A stretch of DNA of 64,000 nucleotides from Fortiea contorta PCC 7126 (lineage in GTDB: Bacteria; Cyanobacteriota; Cyanobacteriia; Cyanobacteriales; Nostocaceae). The notes beneath the pieces are model-generated. The model did not search any database. It was given only the letters and a program-made list of their open reading frames with translations, and had not been told where the DNA came from. This document shows positions 34,700-44,856 of the stretch, piece by piece (the stretch's first letter is position 1; each line of letters starts with the position of its first letter). The position numbers were made by a program, and so were the translations under genes. The stretch covers positions 1,307,895-1,371,894 of the forward strand of contig NZ_KB235930.1 of NCBI RefSeq assembly GCF_000332295.1. Direction: 5' to 3'.

Positions 34700-36244
34700 T
34701 TAGAATCCAATGAACAGTCTAAGAATACCCAAGATAGTACCCAGAGGGCCAGAAACAATGCCTACAGTGTCAGAAGTTTGGGTGAGTCCATTTCGCCCGA
34801 CGACCACCACATCATTATTGCGGAGTATTGGATTAGTTTGTTCATTGATTCCTTGAGAGAAATCAACTTTAACCACACGCTTTGTCACTGAACCGTTGGG
34901 ATTAAGACGAATCAAATCTACAGCTTGGCTGCTAGCTCTAGCATCATTAAATCCACCAGCCGCAAGTATAGCTTGATTCAAAGAACTATTTGGCACCAAA
35001 TCTACAGCGCCTGCTCGTTTAACTTCCCCGACCACACCAACTTGAATTTTGGCGGGAGATAAAGTAGTCAGTGCTAATTGAGTTGCTTCTGCGGGGTTAA
35101 TTTCCGTTGCAGTGGGGATGACGATTGTATCTCCATCTTGGACAACGATATCTTGGTTAACATCGCCACTCTGCAATAATTGCCAAAGATTGATATCTAT
35201 AGCTTGCTCCGTACCAGTTCTGGTAGGTCGGCGCAGTTTGAGGCTACGAATATCAGCTTGGGGAGTGATTCCTCCAGCTTGTTGAATTGCTCGCGTGATG
35301 GTGGGTAATCCGCTAGCTGTAGTTCCTCCAGCTGCTCCATCTCCAGTTCCACCAGCACTTGCGGTGAGCAGATAAGAGCCGGGACGGTTAACTTCACCGA
35401 TGATAGCGACGGTGCGCGGTCTGGTGGGGTCTGCTGCGAAGTTGGCTGCAGATAAATTTCTGGCTTCTGCAATGTTAAAGGTGGTTGCAGTGGGGACAAC
35501 AATTGTGTCTCCATCCCTTAAGGTAATGTCTTGTATTGTTCTACCTGTTTGCAAGAGATCTTTCAAATTTAATGTGACTTCTTGCTCTCCAGAACGTCCT
35601 AACTTGCGTCGCAATTTGACTTGAGTTACGTCTGCTGCTAGGGTGACACCTTGAGCTGTGGTTAGTGCTGCTAATACAGTGGGATATTGTACACCGGGAG
35701 CGGCACCAGCACCACCGCTGAGGCTGAGGGTGTAAGCGCCTGGGCGTGTTACTTCCCCTGCAACAAAAACGTTAATTGGGCGGGGTGATAAAAGATTGAC
35801 TGAAATCAGAGGACGTTTAAGAAAACGAGCATATCTTTTTGCTATTTCGTCAGCGGCTTGTTCTGTTGATAGTCCCAAAACTGATACACTACCGATTAAT
35901 GGTAAGTTGATTGCTCCACCGGGAGGAATTTGATATTCTCCTGTATATTCTGGAACTTCAAACACATTAACGCGGATGCGATCGCCACCGCCCAAGGCAT
36001 AATTTGGATCTAATGATGTAGCAGGTGCTGCTTGTTGTGCAGTTGGTGTTACTGTTCTTATATTAGGAAACCCAGGTTGCACATTCGGTGCTAACGGTTG
36101 TGTTCTAGGTATTAATGGTTGTGTTCTAGGTACTACTGGTTGTCTCTGAGCTAGGCTGGCAGACGGCGCAGCTACTACAGTAGTTAACAAAGCTGCGCCC
36201 ACAACTGACTGGGTGAGTGATTTCTGCAAGTCTGTATTACGCAT
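34700..36244 (-). CDS. Polysaccharide export protein (Wza-like, SLBB repeats)
   Basis: About 514 aa from ATG 36244 (an upstream ATG at 36292 adds 16 residues). An N-terminal signal (VVGAALLTTVVAAPSASLA) precedes a Pro/Gln-rich linker and the Poly_export domain (GGGDRIRVNVFEVPEYTGEY, LPLIGSVSVLGLS). Three SLBB-like segments follow (VFVAGEVTRPGAYTL, VAIIGEVNRPGSYLL, VGVVGEVKRAGAVDL), each with an IVVPTATxxNxAEA-type linker. It should form the outer-membrane channel for exopolysaccharide. No Wzc-type partner is adjacent. Confidence 0.92.
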   Translation of the reverse strand: MRNTDLQKSLTQSVVGAALLTTVVAAPSASLAQRQPVVPRTQPLIPRTQPLAPNVQPGFPNIRTVTPTAQQAAPATSLDPNYALGGGDRIRVNVFEVPEYTGEYQIPPGGAINLPLIGSVSVLGLSTEQAADEIAKRYARFLKRPLISVNLLSPRPINVFVAGEVTRPGAYTLSLSGGAGAAPGVQYPTVLAALTTAQGVTLAADVTQVKLRRKLGRSGEQEVTLNLKDLLQTGRTIQDITLRDGDTIVVPTATTFNIAEARNLSAANFAADPTRPRTVAIIGEVNRPGSYLLTASAGGTGDGAAGGTTASGLPTITRAIQQAGGITPQADIRSLKLRRPTRTGTEQAIDINLWQLLQSGDVNQDIVVQDGDTIVIPTATEINPAEATQLALTTLSPAKIQVGVVGEVKRAGAVDLVPNSSLNQAILAAGGFNDARASSQAVDLIRLNPNGSVTKRVVKVDFSQGINEQTNPILRNNDVVVVGRNGLTQTSDTVGIVSGPLGTILGILRLFIGF

Positions 36245-36807
36245 ATTTACTGATACTCTGAGACTGTGAGTGCTAAAGTACTGTCTAAACATTCTAATCT
36301 TGACTATACTTAAATATTCAAGTTCCCCGACATTCTTATTTTCTTAGGAAAACTTGATTTTCCGGAACCGTATTACTTAGTTATGTTGAATTTTTAGTGA
36401 AGATAATTAAAAGATTGAACCCACGCAACATCAAGTTTCTGTAAATCTTGCCGCAGTTTAATTTGTGTGATTTTTTCTCATAATCTTCAACAGAAAAAAT
36501 CAGGAATTCTACGAATTAGATCAAGTCCGGCTAATTACTTATACTTTTTTTTGTGAGGTGGCGCTAAATAATAAATTTTTTTTAACGCTAAGGTACGCCG
36601 AGGTGAGCGCTAAATAATAGATTTTTTTTAACGCTAAGGTGAGCCAGTGCGTTGCGGAGAGAAGCGCCGTGCGGGGGTTCCCCCCGTTGTGGCGACTTCG
36701 GAGGGTTCCCCCCGTTGTAGACGCCCAGAGGGCGGCTTCCCGCAGGGTAGCAACTGGCGTCGCCGAGGTGAACGCTAAGGTACGCGGAGGTTTTTAACGA
36801 TAGTTAG
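36245..36807. repeat. Intergenic region with interspersed repeats
   Basis: 563 bp without a gene. A unit of about 34 bp (GCGCTAAATAATA, T-run, AACGCTAAGGT) occurs twice at about 46-bp spacing (36561-36594, 36607-36640). Then comes a GC-rich block with two GGGTTCCCCCCGTTGT copies (around 36676 and 36703) and GCCCAGAGGGCGGC. The GC-rich block resembles interspersed cyanobacterial repeats. No promoter motif is clear. Confidence 0.65.
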
Positions 36808-37800
36808 CTATGTTTCAAAAGAATTAGGCACGCTTTGTTTTTGGATTTGTTGAATAAAAAACTCTTCTAAGGTGGTGCGAGACAGTTTCAGCGTGATGAT
36901 TTGTCCATCCATGAGACGGAGACTGGCGAGAAAATCATAGTAATCGTCTTGAAGAGTGCCTTGCCAAGAACCATCAGGCTCAAATACTAAGCCGGGCAAC
37001 CATTTTTTGAGAACTTCCCAATCACCACCTTGACCTTTGACATAATATGTGCTGGAGGTGCCCAAGAGTTGATTGAGGGAACCGGTGCAAATCAATTCAC
37101 CTTGGGCGAGGATTGCAATGCGATCGCAAATCTGCTCAACTTCACTGAGAATATGGCTATTAAAGAAAATCGTCTTCCCGACAGCTTTCAGCCCCAGAAT
37201 AATCTCTCGCATATGGTAGCGTCCCACAGGATCTAGACCAGACATGGGTTCGTCTAAAAATACTAAATCTGGATCATTAATCAGCGCCTGTGCCATGCCG
37301 ACACGCTGTAACATGCCTTTAGAGTAGCGACGCATCTGCTTTTTGCGTGCATCAGCTTGAGACAAACCCACTAACTCTAGTAATTGGGGAATCCGCCGTC
37401 GTTGGATATGTTGGGGAATTTGAAATAACCCTGCGGCTAACTGGAGAAATTCCCACCCGGTGAGATAGTCATAAAAGTAGGGATTTTCGCTGAGATAGCC
37501 GATGCTTTGTTTGACACTGCGATCGCCTAGTGGTCTACCCAACAATAAGCCCCTCCCAGCAGTAGGACGAATAATCCCTAGTAATAACTTTAACAAGGTA
37601 GTTTTACCAGCGCCATTTGGCCCCAATAAGCCAAAGGTTTCTCCTTGGTAAACTGATAGAGAACAGCTTTTGAGCGATAATACTTTTTGATTGAGCCAAA
37701 AGCCGGTACGGTAGACTTTTTGCAACTCAGAGGTGAGGACTACTGGTGGAGTGTCCGTGATATTCAAAGGAGAATCAGGGGCGTCTGTAACAGACTTCAT
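36808..37800 (-). CDS. ABC transporter ATP-binding protein
   Basis: A 330-aa ATPase with a Walker A (GPNGAGKTTLLKLLLG), Q-loop region (SIGYLSENPYFYDYLTG), signature YSKGMLQRVGMAQAL, Walker B (LVFLDEPMSGLDP) and switch His (FFNSHILSEVE). The C-terminal 90 residues are the accessory domain seen in single-subunit exporter ATPases of the drug/Na+/copper (ABC-2) group. The N-terminal VYRTGFWLNQKVLSLKSC is typical of gliding/exporter ATPases. No permease gene is next to it, so its membrane partner lies elsewhere. Confidence 0.92.
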   Translation of the reverse strand: MKSVTDAPDSPLNITDTPPVVLTSELQKVYRTGFWLNQKVLSLKSCSLSVYQGETFGLLGPNGAGKTTLLKLLLGIIRPTAGRGLLLGRPLGDRSVKQSIGYLSENPYFYDYLTGWEFLQLAAGLFQIPQHIQRRRIPQLLELVGLSQADARKKQMRRYSKGMLQRVGMAQALINDPDLVFLDEPMSGLDPVGRYHMREIILGLKAVGKTIFFNSHILSEVEQICDRIAILAQGELICTGSLNQLLGTSSTYYVKGQGGDWEVLKKWLPGLVFEPDGSWQGTLQDDYYDFLASLRLMDGQIITLKLSRTTLEEFFIQQIQKQSVPNSFET

Positions 37801-37979
37801 CTCAGTTCAATTACTAATTACCAATTATGAAAGTGACGGTTACAACTGTAACTTAGCATTAATCAACAGATTGCCCGGTGAGATGACAATAACCGCCATC
37901 ACCATGTTTGTCAATTCTTGCCAAGTGAGTGATTAATGAGTACTGTATTTTTCACTCCTGTTGTGTAATTTTGACTAGA

Positions 37980-38621
37980 CTACAATACACCTTTAGAACT
38001 GGGAATCGTCCCAGCACGACGAGGGTCAATTTCCACTGCCATTCTGGTTGCTCTAGCAAAGGCTTTAAATGTTGCTTCAATGATGTGATGGGAATTCACC
38101 CCATCCAGCTGGCGAATGTGTAGTGTCATTTGGCTATGGTTAACTACTGCCACAAAGAATTCACGTACTAGTTGAGTGTCATAAGTTCCTACTCGCTGAG
38201 TGGGGATTTGCAACCCATAACTGATGTGGGGGCGTCCCGAAAAATCCAGCGCTACCTGAATTAAAGCTTCATCCAATGGCGCGAGAAAATTGCCAAAGCG
38301 GACAATTCCTTTTCTGTCCCCTAAAGCTTGACTAAAAGCTTGTCCTAAGGTGATACCCACATCTTCATTTGTGTGGTGGTCGTCGATTTCCCAATCTCCT
38401 TGGGCTTGAACATCCAAATCAATCAGCCCGTGGGAAGCGATTTGGTGCAACATGTGATCCAAAAAGGGAATCCCGGTGGCTGCTTGACAGATTCCTGTCC
38501 CATCGAGATTAATCGTGACTTTGACATCTGTTTCACCTGTGGTGCGATGAACAGAAGCAATGCGCGGGCTAGGAGTTGCGTTGATTGGTGAGTAATCGAC
38601 TAGAGGTTTGCTGATTTGCAT
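37980..38621 (-). CDS. hisB: Imidazoleglycerol-phosphate dehydratase
   Basis: HisB removes water from imidazole-glycerol phosphate in the sixth step of histidine synthesis. Two metal-binding His motifs are present: [15 protein letters not shown] and [14 protein letters not shown], with [13 protein letters not shown] near residue 55. It is the monofunctional form. I chose ATG 38621 (MQISKPL); in-frame ATGs at 38636 and 38627 exist. It lies 45 bp downstream of fabI in the same direction. Confidence 0.95.
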   Translation of the reverse strand: MQISKPLVDYSPINATPSPRIASVHRTTGETDVKVTINLDGTGICQAATGIPFLDHMLHQIASHGLIDLDVQAQGDWEIDDHHTNEDVGITLGQAFSQALGDRKGIVRFGNFLAPLDEALIQVALDFSGRPHISYGLQIPTQRVGTYDTQLVREFFVAVVNHSQMTLHIRQLDGVNSHHIIEATFKAFARATRMAVEIDPRRAGTIPSSKGVL

Positions 38622-38665
38622 ATTCATATAGGGCATGGAGCATTATTGCCCATGCCCAAATCCTA

Positions 38666-39442
38666 TTACATTCCCATGATTTCATATCCTGCGTCTACGT
38701 AAATGACTTGCCCTGTAATTCCGCTGGACAAATCACTGCATAAGAAAGCTGCTGTGTTCCCGACTTCTAGCTGAGTGACTGTGCGTCGCAGGGGTGCAAC
38801 TTGCTCTACATGGTGAATCATGTCTAAGATTCCGCCGACGGCGCTGGAGGCTAAAGTGCGTATTGGCCCGGCAGAAATGGCGTTGACGCGGATGTTTTGC
38901 GGCCCTAGTTCGGCGGCTAAATAGCGGACACTGGCTTCTAAACCTGCTTTAGCAACTCCCATAACGTTATAGTTAGGAATTGCTCTGACGCCGCCTAAAT
39001 AGGTCAAGGTGAGGATACTACCACCTGCTGTCATCAGCGGTTTAGCCGCTCCGCTTAATTGCGCTAAAGAAAAAGTACTAATCTCTAAAGCAGTGCTAAA
39101 GCCGGCGCGTGAGGTTTGGCTAAAATCTCCGGTTAAATCTTCTTTGTTGGCAAAAGCCAGACAATGAACCAGGATGTCTAGCCTTCCCCATTTATCTTGG
39201 ATTGTCTCAAAAGCGGAGTTAACTTGTGCTTCGTTTTGGACATTACAGGGAAGAAACAGGCTGGGGTTGAGAGGTTCAACTAATTCTGCAACTTTTTTCT
39301 CCATCTTGCCTCGCTCATCTGGCAGATAAGTAATGCCGAGGTTGGCACCAGCTTTGTGCAGTTGTTGGGCTATACCCCAGGCGATGGAACGGTTATTAGC
39401 AATTCCTGTGACGAGGGCATTTTTTCCTGTGAGATCGAGCAT
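38666..39442 (-). CDS. fabI: Enoyl-ACP reductase
   Basis: FabI reduces trans-2-enoyl-ACP with NADH or NADPH, the last step of each fatty-acid elongation cycle. The SDR-type motif of FabI (GIANNRSIAWGIAQQL) is at the N-terminus, and the catalytic YNVMGVAKAG supplies Tyr and Lys (Tyr-x6-Lys). I chose ATG 39442 (MLDLTGKNALVTG), giving 258 aa, instead of an upstream in-frame ATG. It probably shares a transcript with hisB. Confidence 0.95.
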   Translation of the reverse strand: MLDLTGKNALVTGIANNRSIAWGIAQQLHKAGANLGITYLPDERGKMEKKVAELVEPLNPSLFLPCNVQNEAQVNSAFETIQDKWGRLDILVHCLAFANKEDLTGDFSQTSRAGFSTALEISTFSLAQLSGAAKPLMTAGGSILTLTYLGGVRAIPNYNVMGVAKAGLEASVRYLAAELGPQNIRVNAISAGPIRTLASSAVGGILDMIHHVEQVAPLRRTVTQLEVGNTAAFLCSDLSSGITGQVIYVDAGYEIMGM

Positions 39443-39971
39443 AACTATTGTGAATGTGATCAATGATTAGGAGCATACTAGAATCTGAGGCTGGTTTTTC
39501 TTTGTTTTGCATGGGATTTGCAAAAATGATGATTGTTAAGAGTGTTTACTGCCACTAAATTAGTAGTGATTACTGACGTTTTTATCAAGAACTCTTAATT
39601 TTTTCTTCCAAAAATATTTTCCATACAGCTAGCGTCAGTACACTGAATTGAAAATTCATCAGGAAAAATTGCTGTTGACCTTGCTAACCTTCATAGCAAT
39701 TTTTTCCAAAATTCAAAAAGCTTTTATTTGTGGCTTTGTGGCGATTTTGAAGATATTCACTGGTGGGGTAATTTTGGCTTTGTATTAAGTATTAATCAAC
39801 AACTACTAGCTAAAAATATCGGAAATTATGTATCATTATAAACAGATAACTATAAAGCATTGATTAGGAGTATAGGAAAGTACAGAAAGATTGACGGTGT
39901 TTTATTGTTTTTTCGGGTGTATTCTTAGGTAATCAGTTTTTGTTTTTCCGGCATTGGGTAGGGGAAGGGAG
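39443..39971. other. Intergenic region upstream of ntcA
   Basis: 529 bp between divergent fabI and ntcA. It holds an NtcA box near ntcA (see separate entry). The remainder is AT-rich. I see no other gene or repeat. Confidence 0.5.
39870..39908 (+). promoter_or_regulatory. NtcA-box promoter of ntcA (autoregulation)
   Basis: GTATAGGAAAGTAC (39870-39883) matches the NtcA-binding consensus GTA-N8-TAC exactly. TATTGT (39903-39908) fits the -10 consensus TAN3T. The spacing of 19 bp is slightly shorter than the 22-23 bp usual at NtcA-activated promoters. ntcA is known to be autoregulated in Anabaena, which supports the reading. Confidence 0.65.
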
Positions 39972-40643
39972 ATGATCGTGACACAAGATAAGGCCCTAGC
40001 AAATGTTTTTCGTCAAATGGCAACCGGGGCTTTTCCGCCGGTTGTGGAAACGTTTGAACGCAATAAAACGATCTTTTTTCCTGGCGATCCTGCTGAACGA
40101 GTTTATTTTCTTTTAAAGGGTGCTGTGAAACTTTCCAGGGTGTATGAAGCAGGAGAGGAAATAACAGTAGCACTGCTGCGGGAAAATAGCGTTTTTGGTG
40201 TGTTGTCATTGCTAACGGGAAATAAGTCGGACAGATTTTACCATGCGGTGGCATTTACACCTGCAGAGTTACTGTCAGCACCAATTGAACAAGTAGAACA
40301 AGCGCTAAAGGAAAATCCAGAATTATCGATGTTAATGCTGCGGGGTTTGTCTTCGCGGATTTTACAGACGGAGATGATGATTGAAACTTTGGCTCACCGG
40401 GATATGGGTTCTAGATTGGTGAGTTTTCTATTAATTCTCTGTCGTGATTTTGGTGTTCCTTGTGCTGATGGGATCACGATTGATCTGAAGTTGTCTCATC
40501 AAGCGATCGCCGAAGCAATTGGTTCTACTCGCGTCACTGTAACCAGGCTACTCGGAGATTTACGAGAAAAAAAGATGATTTCCATTCACAAAAAGAAGAT
40601 TACTGTGCATAAACCTGTTACCTTAAGTAGGCAATTCACTTAA
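39972..40643 (+). CDS. ntcA: Global nitrogen regulator NtcA
   Basis: NtcA is the CRP-family activator that responds to 2-oxoglutarate and switches on nitrogen assimilation and heterocyst formation. Read from ATG 39972, the 223-aa sequence agrees with Anabaena NtcA as I know it: [16 protein letters not shown] and [13 protein letters not shown] in the effector domain, a long dimerisation helix ([20 protein letters not shown]) and the recognition helix [20 protein letters not shown]. An NtcA box lies upstream. The 6-residue extension from 39954 is not part of the known protein. Confidence 0.98.
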   Translation: MIVTQDKALANVFRQMATGAFPPVVETFERNKTIFFPGDPAERVYFLLKGAVKLSRVYEAGEEITVALLRENSVFGVLSLLTGNKSDRFYHAVAFTPAELLSAPIEQVEQALKENPELSMLMLRGLSSRILQTEMMIETLAHRDMGSRLVSFLLILCRDFGVPCADGITIDLKLSHQAIAEAIGSTRVTVTRLLGDLREKKMISIHKKKITVHKPVTLSRQFT

Positions 40644-40817
40644 AATCTATTGGGAAAAGTGGAGTTGGCAATGGTTGGGTTTTTAGAATTAACGCTCATG
40701 ATCCAGAGGTCGGTAAGTCTAAAAAGTGAACATTTTCAGCTATTGCTAATTTCCCATTCCCCACAAAGAATGGTGGAAAGTAGTAGGCTGTATCTGGAAG
40801 CGTTTCGGTAGGTGAAG

Positions 40818-42308
40818 ATGGCCACCGGGTACATCCTCATATTCGCAATTTTAATCCTGGGAGGCGTACTTGCTACCGCCGGTGATCGTATTGGCACACG
40901 GGTTGGCAAGGCACGTCTCTCACTGTTCAAGCTACGTCCAAAAAATACGGCGGTACTAGTGACTATTTTTACTGGTACCTTAATTTCTGCATCAACCCTA
41001 GGAATTCTCTTTGCGGCTGATGAAGGATTGCGGAAGGGGGTTTTTGAGCTAGAGGATATTCAAAATGACCTGAGACACAAGCGAGAACAGCTAAAAACTG
41101 CTGAAGCGCAAAAAAGCCAGGTGGAGGGTGAACTCAACCAAGCGAGGACAGAGCAGGCGAAGGCGCAACAAGATTTGCAAGCCATTAATCGCTCGTTACA
41201 AGCTGCAAACGCGAAACAACAGGCGACTCAAACCCAACTTAACCGCACCCTCAACCAACAGGCGCAAACTCAAGCCCAACTCCAGCGCAGCCAAAGTCAA
41301 TTGGGTCAGGTTGCGTCTCAATATCGACAAGCGATCGCCCAACTGCAAAGCCTTTATGATCAAAGACAAGCTCTGCAAGCAGCGGTAGCACAACTGAAGA
41401 CAGAACGCCAGCGATTATATGCTGAAGCCCAAAAAGCGATCTCGGAAGCAAAAACAGCAATTGTGAAACGCGATCGCGAATTAGCAAATAGACAAGCTAC
41501 TATTGAACAACGAGACCGGAAAATTGCTAACTTAGACCAATTAATCCAAAAACGCAATCAAGAAATTACCAACCGAGAGCAAGTAATTGCTATCAGGGAA
41601 TCTCGGCTCAAAGAATTAGAAGACAAACAGAATTATTTAGAAAAAGAAGTAGCAAGACTGGAAAAATATTACCAGTCTTATCGTGATTTGCGTCTGGGTA
41701 AATTGGCTTTGGTTCGGGGTCAAGTTTTGGCTGCAGATGTCATTCGCGTCAACCAACCTGCAGCGGCGCGTCAAGCAGTGGTCAGACTGTTACAGGTAGC
41801 CAATCGCAATGCTAACCTTGAATTGAGTGAACCTGGGACGAATCCTGCCAATCTCGAAATATTGCATGTGACTCCAGACAAAATTGAGCAATTGGTAAAA
41901 CAGATAGATGATGGTAAAGAATATGTGATGCGAATTCTCTGTGCAGGTAATTATGTCAGGGGTGAAAAGCAGATTGAGTTTTTTACTGATACAGCACGAA
42001 ATCAATTGGTCTTTTCCAGTGGAGAACTGCTAGCGACAACCACTGCTGATCCCAAAACTATGACTTCCTATCAACTGCGCCAACGGCTGGATTTAGTCAT
42101 TTCTGCTTCGCAATTTCGCGCCCGGAATGCCGGGATTATTGACAGTGTGCAAATAGATGGTACTTTTCTGCGCTTTGTGAGTCAATTGGGACAGTTTAAT
42201 CAATCGTTAGAAATAAAAGCGATCGCCGCAGAGGATACTTATACAGCGGGGCCATTGAGAGTGAGACTTTTAGCAGTAGTTAACGGACAAATTATTTTTA
42301 GCACTTAA
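40818..42308 (+). CDS. DUF3084 coiled-coil membrane protein
   Basis: About 496 aa from ATG 40818. The N-terminal GYILIFAILILGGVLATAGD and a second span (VLVTIFTGTLISASTLGIL) anchor it in the membrane. Residues about 90-290 are an unbroken coiled coil rich in Gln, Ala and Arg. The C-terminal 200 residues are the conserved globular DUF3084 part (GKLALVRGQVLAADVIRV). It is a conserved cyanobacterial family of unknown function. It is followed by the YqgF-like gene in the same direction. Confidence 0.9.
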   Translation: MATGYILIFAILILGGVLATAGDRIGTRVGKARLSLFKLRPKNTAVLVTIFTGTLISASTLGILFAADEGLRKGVFELEDIQNDLRHKREQLKTAEAQKSQVEGELNQARTEQAKAQQDLQAINRSLQAANAKQQATQTQLNRTLNQQAQTQAQLQRSQSQLGQVASQYRQAIAQLQSLYDQRQALQAAVAQLKTERQRLYAEAQKAISEAKTAIVKRDRELANRQATIEQRDRKIANLDQLIQKRNQEITNREQVIAIRESRLKELEDKQNYLEKEVARLEKYYQSYRDLRLGKLALVRGQVLAADVIRVNQPAAARQAVVRLLQVANRNANLELSEPGTNPANLEILHVTPDKIEQLVKQIDDGKEYVMRILCAGNYVRGEKQIEFFTDTARNQLVFSSGELLATTTADPKTMTSYQLRQRLDLVISASQFRARNAGIIDSVQIDGTFLRFVSQLGQFNQSLEIKAIAAEDTYTAGPLRVRLLAVVNGQIIFST

Positions 42309-42488
42309 AATTGTTTTGGAGAGGGAATAGGGGATAGGAGATAGGGAAAAAGAGAGATAAATGTATATTAAATTTTTTCAAAAATCAAATAGGAACATTA
42401 TCAACAAACGAGCATAATTAAACATAACTGTATTTTTTTTCTCTGGTTATTTAAATTATTTAAACCGTGATATCTAAATGTATTTAAT

Positions 42489-42938
42489 ATGACTTTTAGC
42501 GAATTTTCTCCAACGCAACCGGTTATTTTGGGTTTTGATCCAGGTAGAGATAAATGTGGTGTGGCGGTGATGGGACTGGATCGGCGATTGCATTTTCATG
42601 AAGTTGTACCCGCAGGGGAAGCGATCGCGATGATTGAGATACTGCGTCAAAAGTTGCCGATTTCTTTGGTGGTGATGGGCGATCAAACTACCGCCAAGCA
42701 ATGGAAACAGCGGTTGCTTCAGGGACTTGTTGAATCGGTGAATATTATTTTAGTGGATGAACGCTACACAACTCTGGAAGCACGCGATCGCTATTGGCAG
42801 ATGTATCCTCCCCAAGGTATCACTAAGCTGTTACCAAAAGGTATGCGCCAGCCACCACGACCGATAGATGATATTGTCGCTATTCTGTTGATTGAAAGAT
42901 ATTTAAATCGGTTGACTGGTAGTAATTCTCCTGTATGA
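42489..42938 (+). CDS. YqgF/RuvX-like nuclease
   Basis: A 149-aa RNase H-like protein. The first acidic residue is in GFDPGRDKCGVAVMG (about 15-29), and the second strand motif is in VVMGDQTTAKQWK, with DERYTTLEARDRYW and PIDDIVAILLIERYL supplying further acids. Bacterial YqgF processes the 5' end of pre-16S rRNA. This cyanobacterial relative lacks parts of standard YqgF, so the role is inferred. It starts at ATG 42489, 180 bp after the DUF3084 gene. Confidence 0.85.
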   Translation: MTFSEFSPTQPVILGFDPGRDKCGVAVMGLDRRLHFHEVVPAGEAIAMIEILRQKLPISLVVMGDQTTAKQWKQRLLQGLVESVNIILVDERYTTLEARDRYWQMYPPQGITKLLPKGMRQPPRPIDDIVAILLIERYLNRLTGSNSPV

Positions 42939-42970
42939 TGATTTGTTGACAAATTATCAACAATCAATCA

Positions 42971-43249
42971 CTAAAGTTCAGCCCGAATAGTAAAAGCATA
43001 ATCTCCTCCAGGTTCTAACTGATAATCTTGCTTTTCCAAGAAACGACCTAGCGGTTCTTTAATCAAAGCACGACCTTGGGAAGGTCTTACAGACAGTTCT
43101 CCTCGGCGAAAATGCCATTGAAATTGCCATTCATAGTCACCGGCACTAACTTCGCCCTCAAGGAAGCCATGTTGCCAAGATTGGCGGATAATTCTCACAT
43201 GGGCAATGGTTTCTGGTAGACGTTTTGTACTCACAATTCTTGATGTCAA
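42971..43249 (-). CDS. DUF3146 family protein
   Basis: A 92-aa protein conserved in cyanobacteria (DUF3146): RLPETIAHVRIIRQSW, then GDYEWQFQWHFRRGELSV and a final beta strand (GGDYAFTIRAEL). It has no membrane span. The size and beta-rich pattern fit the family; its function is unknown. It is convergent with the YqgF-like gene. Confidence 0.85.
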   Translation of the reverse strand: MTSRIVSTKRLPETIAHVRIIRQSWQHGFLEGEVSAGDYEWQFQWHFRRGELSVRPSQGRALIKEPLGRFLEKQDYQLEPGGDYAFTIRAEL

Positions 43250-43472
43250 GTGTGGAATAAAAGCTGACCACAGCGGTTACTTATTTTATTTACCAAACAT
43301 AGCTTAAATCGACAATTTGACAAAGTTAGTAATAGTTAGCCATTACTAATACTACTTTGTCAAGATTGATTTTGGTAACAAATTGTGCTGGAGTATGTTG
43401 CGGATTTTGTCTTTTTCAAGTATAAAGCGCTGGTGCTAAATGACACAATAAGAGCGGAACAATCCTTCTTCC

Positions 43473-44735
43473 CTATTCTCTATTTTTGTTTTCTAGACAA
43501 ACTTGTTCATAGCGTTGACCGGCTATATCCCAAGTAAATTCTGTTTCTACTAGTTGTCTAGCATTTTGGGATAATTTTGAGCGTATTTGTGGATGTTCAA
43601 ATAGTTTGCTGATGGCGGCGACATATTCCTGTGGTAGATTGGCTCTTAATGCCCTGAGTGGGTGAGTACCGTCTACAGCTAGTCCTTCTAAACCGCGATC
43701 GCTAGCTACTATTGGTACACCTGCTGCCATTGCCTCTAGGGTTTTATTTTTAATGCCAAAACCTGTTCTGAGTGGCACTACACAAACGGTAGCTTGATGT
43801 AGATATTCTACCATTGAATTGACACGACCAGTAACAATAACTCCGGGAATATTTTTCAGTTCTAAAATTTCGGGTGCTGGTCTAGCACCGACAATATTAA
43901 ATTTAGTTTCAGGGTAATATTTTTGGATTTCTGGCAATACTTCTAAAGCAAAAAACCGAGCAGCATCAATATTATGTGATGCGTCCATTGCGCCGACGAA
44001 GATTAAATTATATTTGCCTGGATCTTGGGAACGGTAGGGAAATAATTGTAAGTCTACACCATTGGGAATGACAGCAATTTTGATGTCAGGACGAAGTGAG
44101 AGAAATTCTTGGCGATCGTCTTCTGTGGTGACGACAATATGAGAAAATTTCCGACTATAGCGCCGCTCGTAACGCTGTAAGACAAGAGAGAGATACAAGC
44201 GATCGCGTATTACATTTTGTGAAGCATTCATCTGTAAATGATTGCGTACCCATCCATAAATAGAACTGTGGACATCAACAACAGTATTTACACGGTTGCG
44301 AAATTCCGGACGTATATATATTTCATTTACACTATGTTCACAAGTGATAACGTCACATTTTTTATTTTCCACATAATCATCAACTAAAGCTTGAATTGCT
44401 GGTGAATAGCGATGTAATACATTTGGTGGTGTAGCCTTCAGGACAGATTCCGTAAATCGCCCCACCTGAGCTAATAATCTCTTGATACTACTTTGATTTT
44501 TCGGCTCTGGTGGTAAGGGAAAAACAATCAATTCATTAACATATTTCCGTAATTCCTCTACCTCTGCCTTTGTGACTTCCTTGTTATATTGTGTAATTAA
44601 AGTTATGAAGTGTTTCTTTTGCAAATACTTAAGTAAATTAAAAGTTCTAATTTCCGTACCACCGCGACTGGGTGGATAAGGAAATGTAGAAGATAACATG
44701 AGGATTCGCAAAGAATCTGGTTTTTGACTATTCAT
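43473..44735 (-). CDS. GT4-family glycosyltransferase
   Basis: A 420-aa GT-B glycosyltransferase. The N-terminal domain has LMLSSTFPYPPSRGGTEIRT (donor loop), and the C-terminal domain has VVTTEDDRQEFL, IAVIPNGVDLQLFPY and the acceptor/nucleotide motif GIKNKTLEAMAAGVPIVASD with the two Glu of GT4 enzymes. The sugar and target are unknown; exopolysaccharide or heterocyst envelope synthesis are options. Divergent from a GT2-like gene 120 bp away, with which it may share a pathway. Confidence 0.9.
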   Translation of the reverse strand: MNSQKPDSLRILMLSSTFPYPPSRGGTEIRTFNLLKYLQKKHFITLITQYNKEVTKAEVEELRKYVNELIVFPLPPEPKNQSSIKRLLAQVGRFTESVLKATPPNVLHRYSPAIQALVDDYVENKKCDVITCEHSVNEIYIRPEFRNRVNTVVDVHSSIYGWVRNHLQMNASQNVIRDRLYLSLVLQRYERRYSRKFSHIVVTTEDDRQEFLSLRPDIKIAVIPNGVDLQLFPYRSQDPGKYNLIFVGAMDASHNIDAARFFALEVLPEIQKYYPETKFNIVGARPAPEILELKNIPGVIVTGRVNSMVEYLHQATVCVVPLRTGFGIKNKTLEAMAAGVPIVASDRGLEGLAVDGTHPLRALRANLPQEYVAAISKLFEHPQIRSKLSQNARQLVETEFTWDIAGQRYEQVCLENKNRE

Positions 44736-44856
44736 ATAAGAGCCACCTGATAGAAATTATTAAAGACACAAATCAGTTTTAACACCAGATTGAAATTTGT
44801 CTGATTTTTCTGGAATTAGTATTTATTTAAAAATCCACTTACCCGAATAACAAAAA

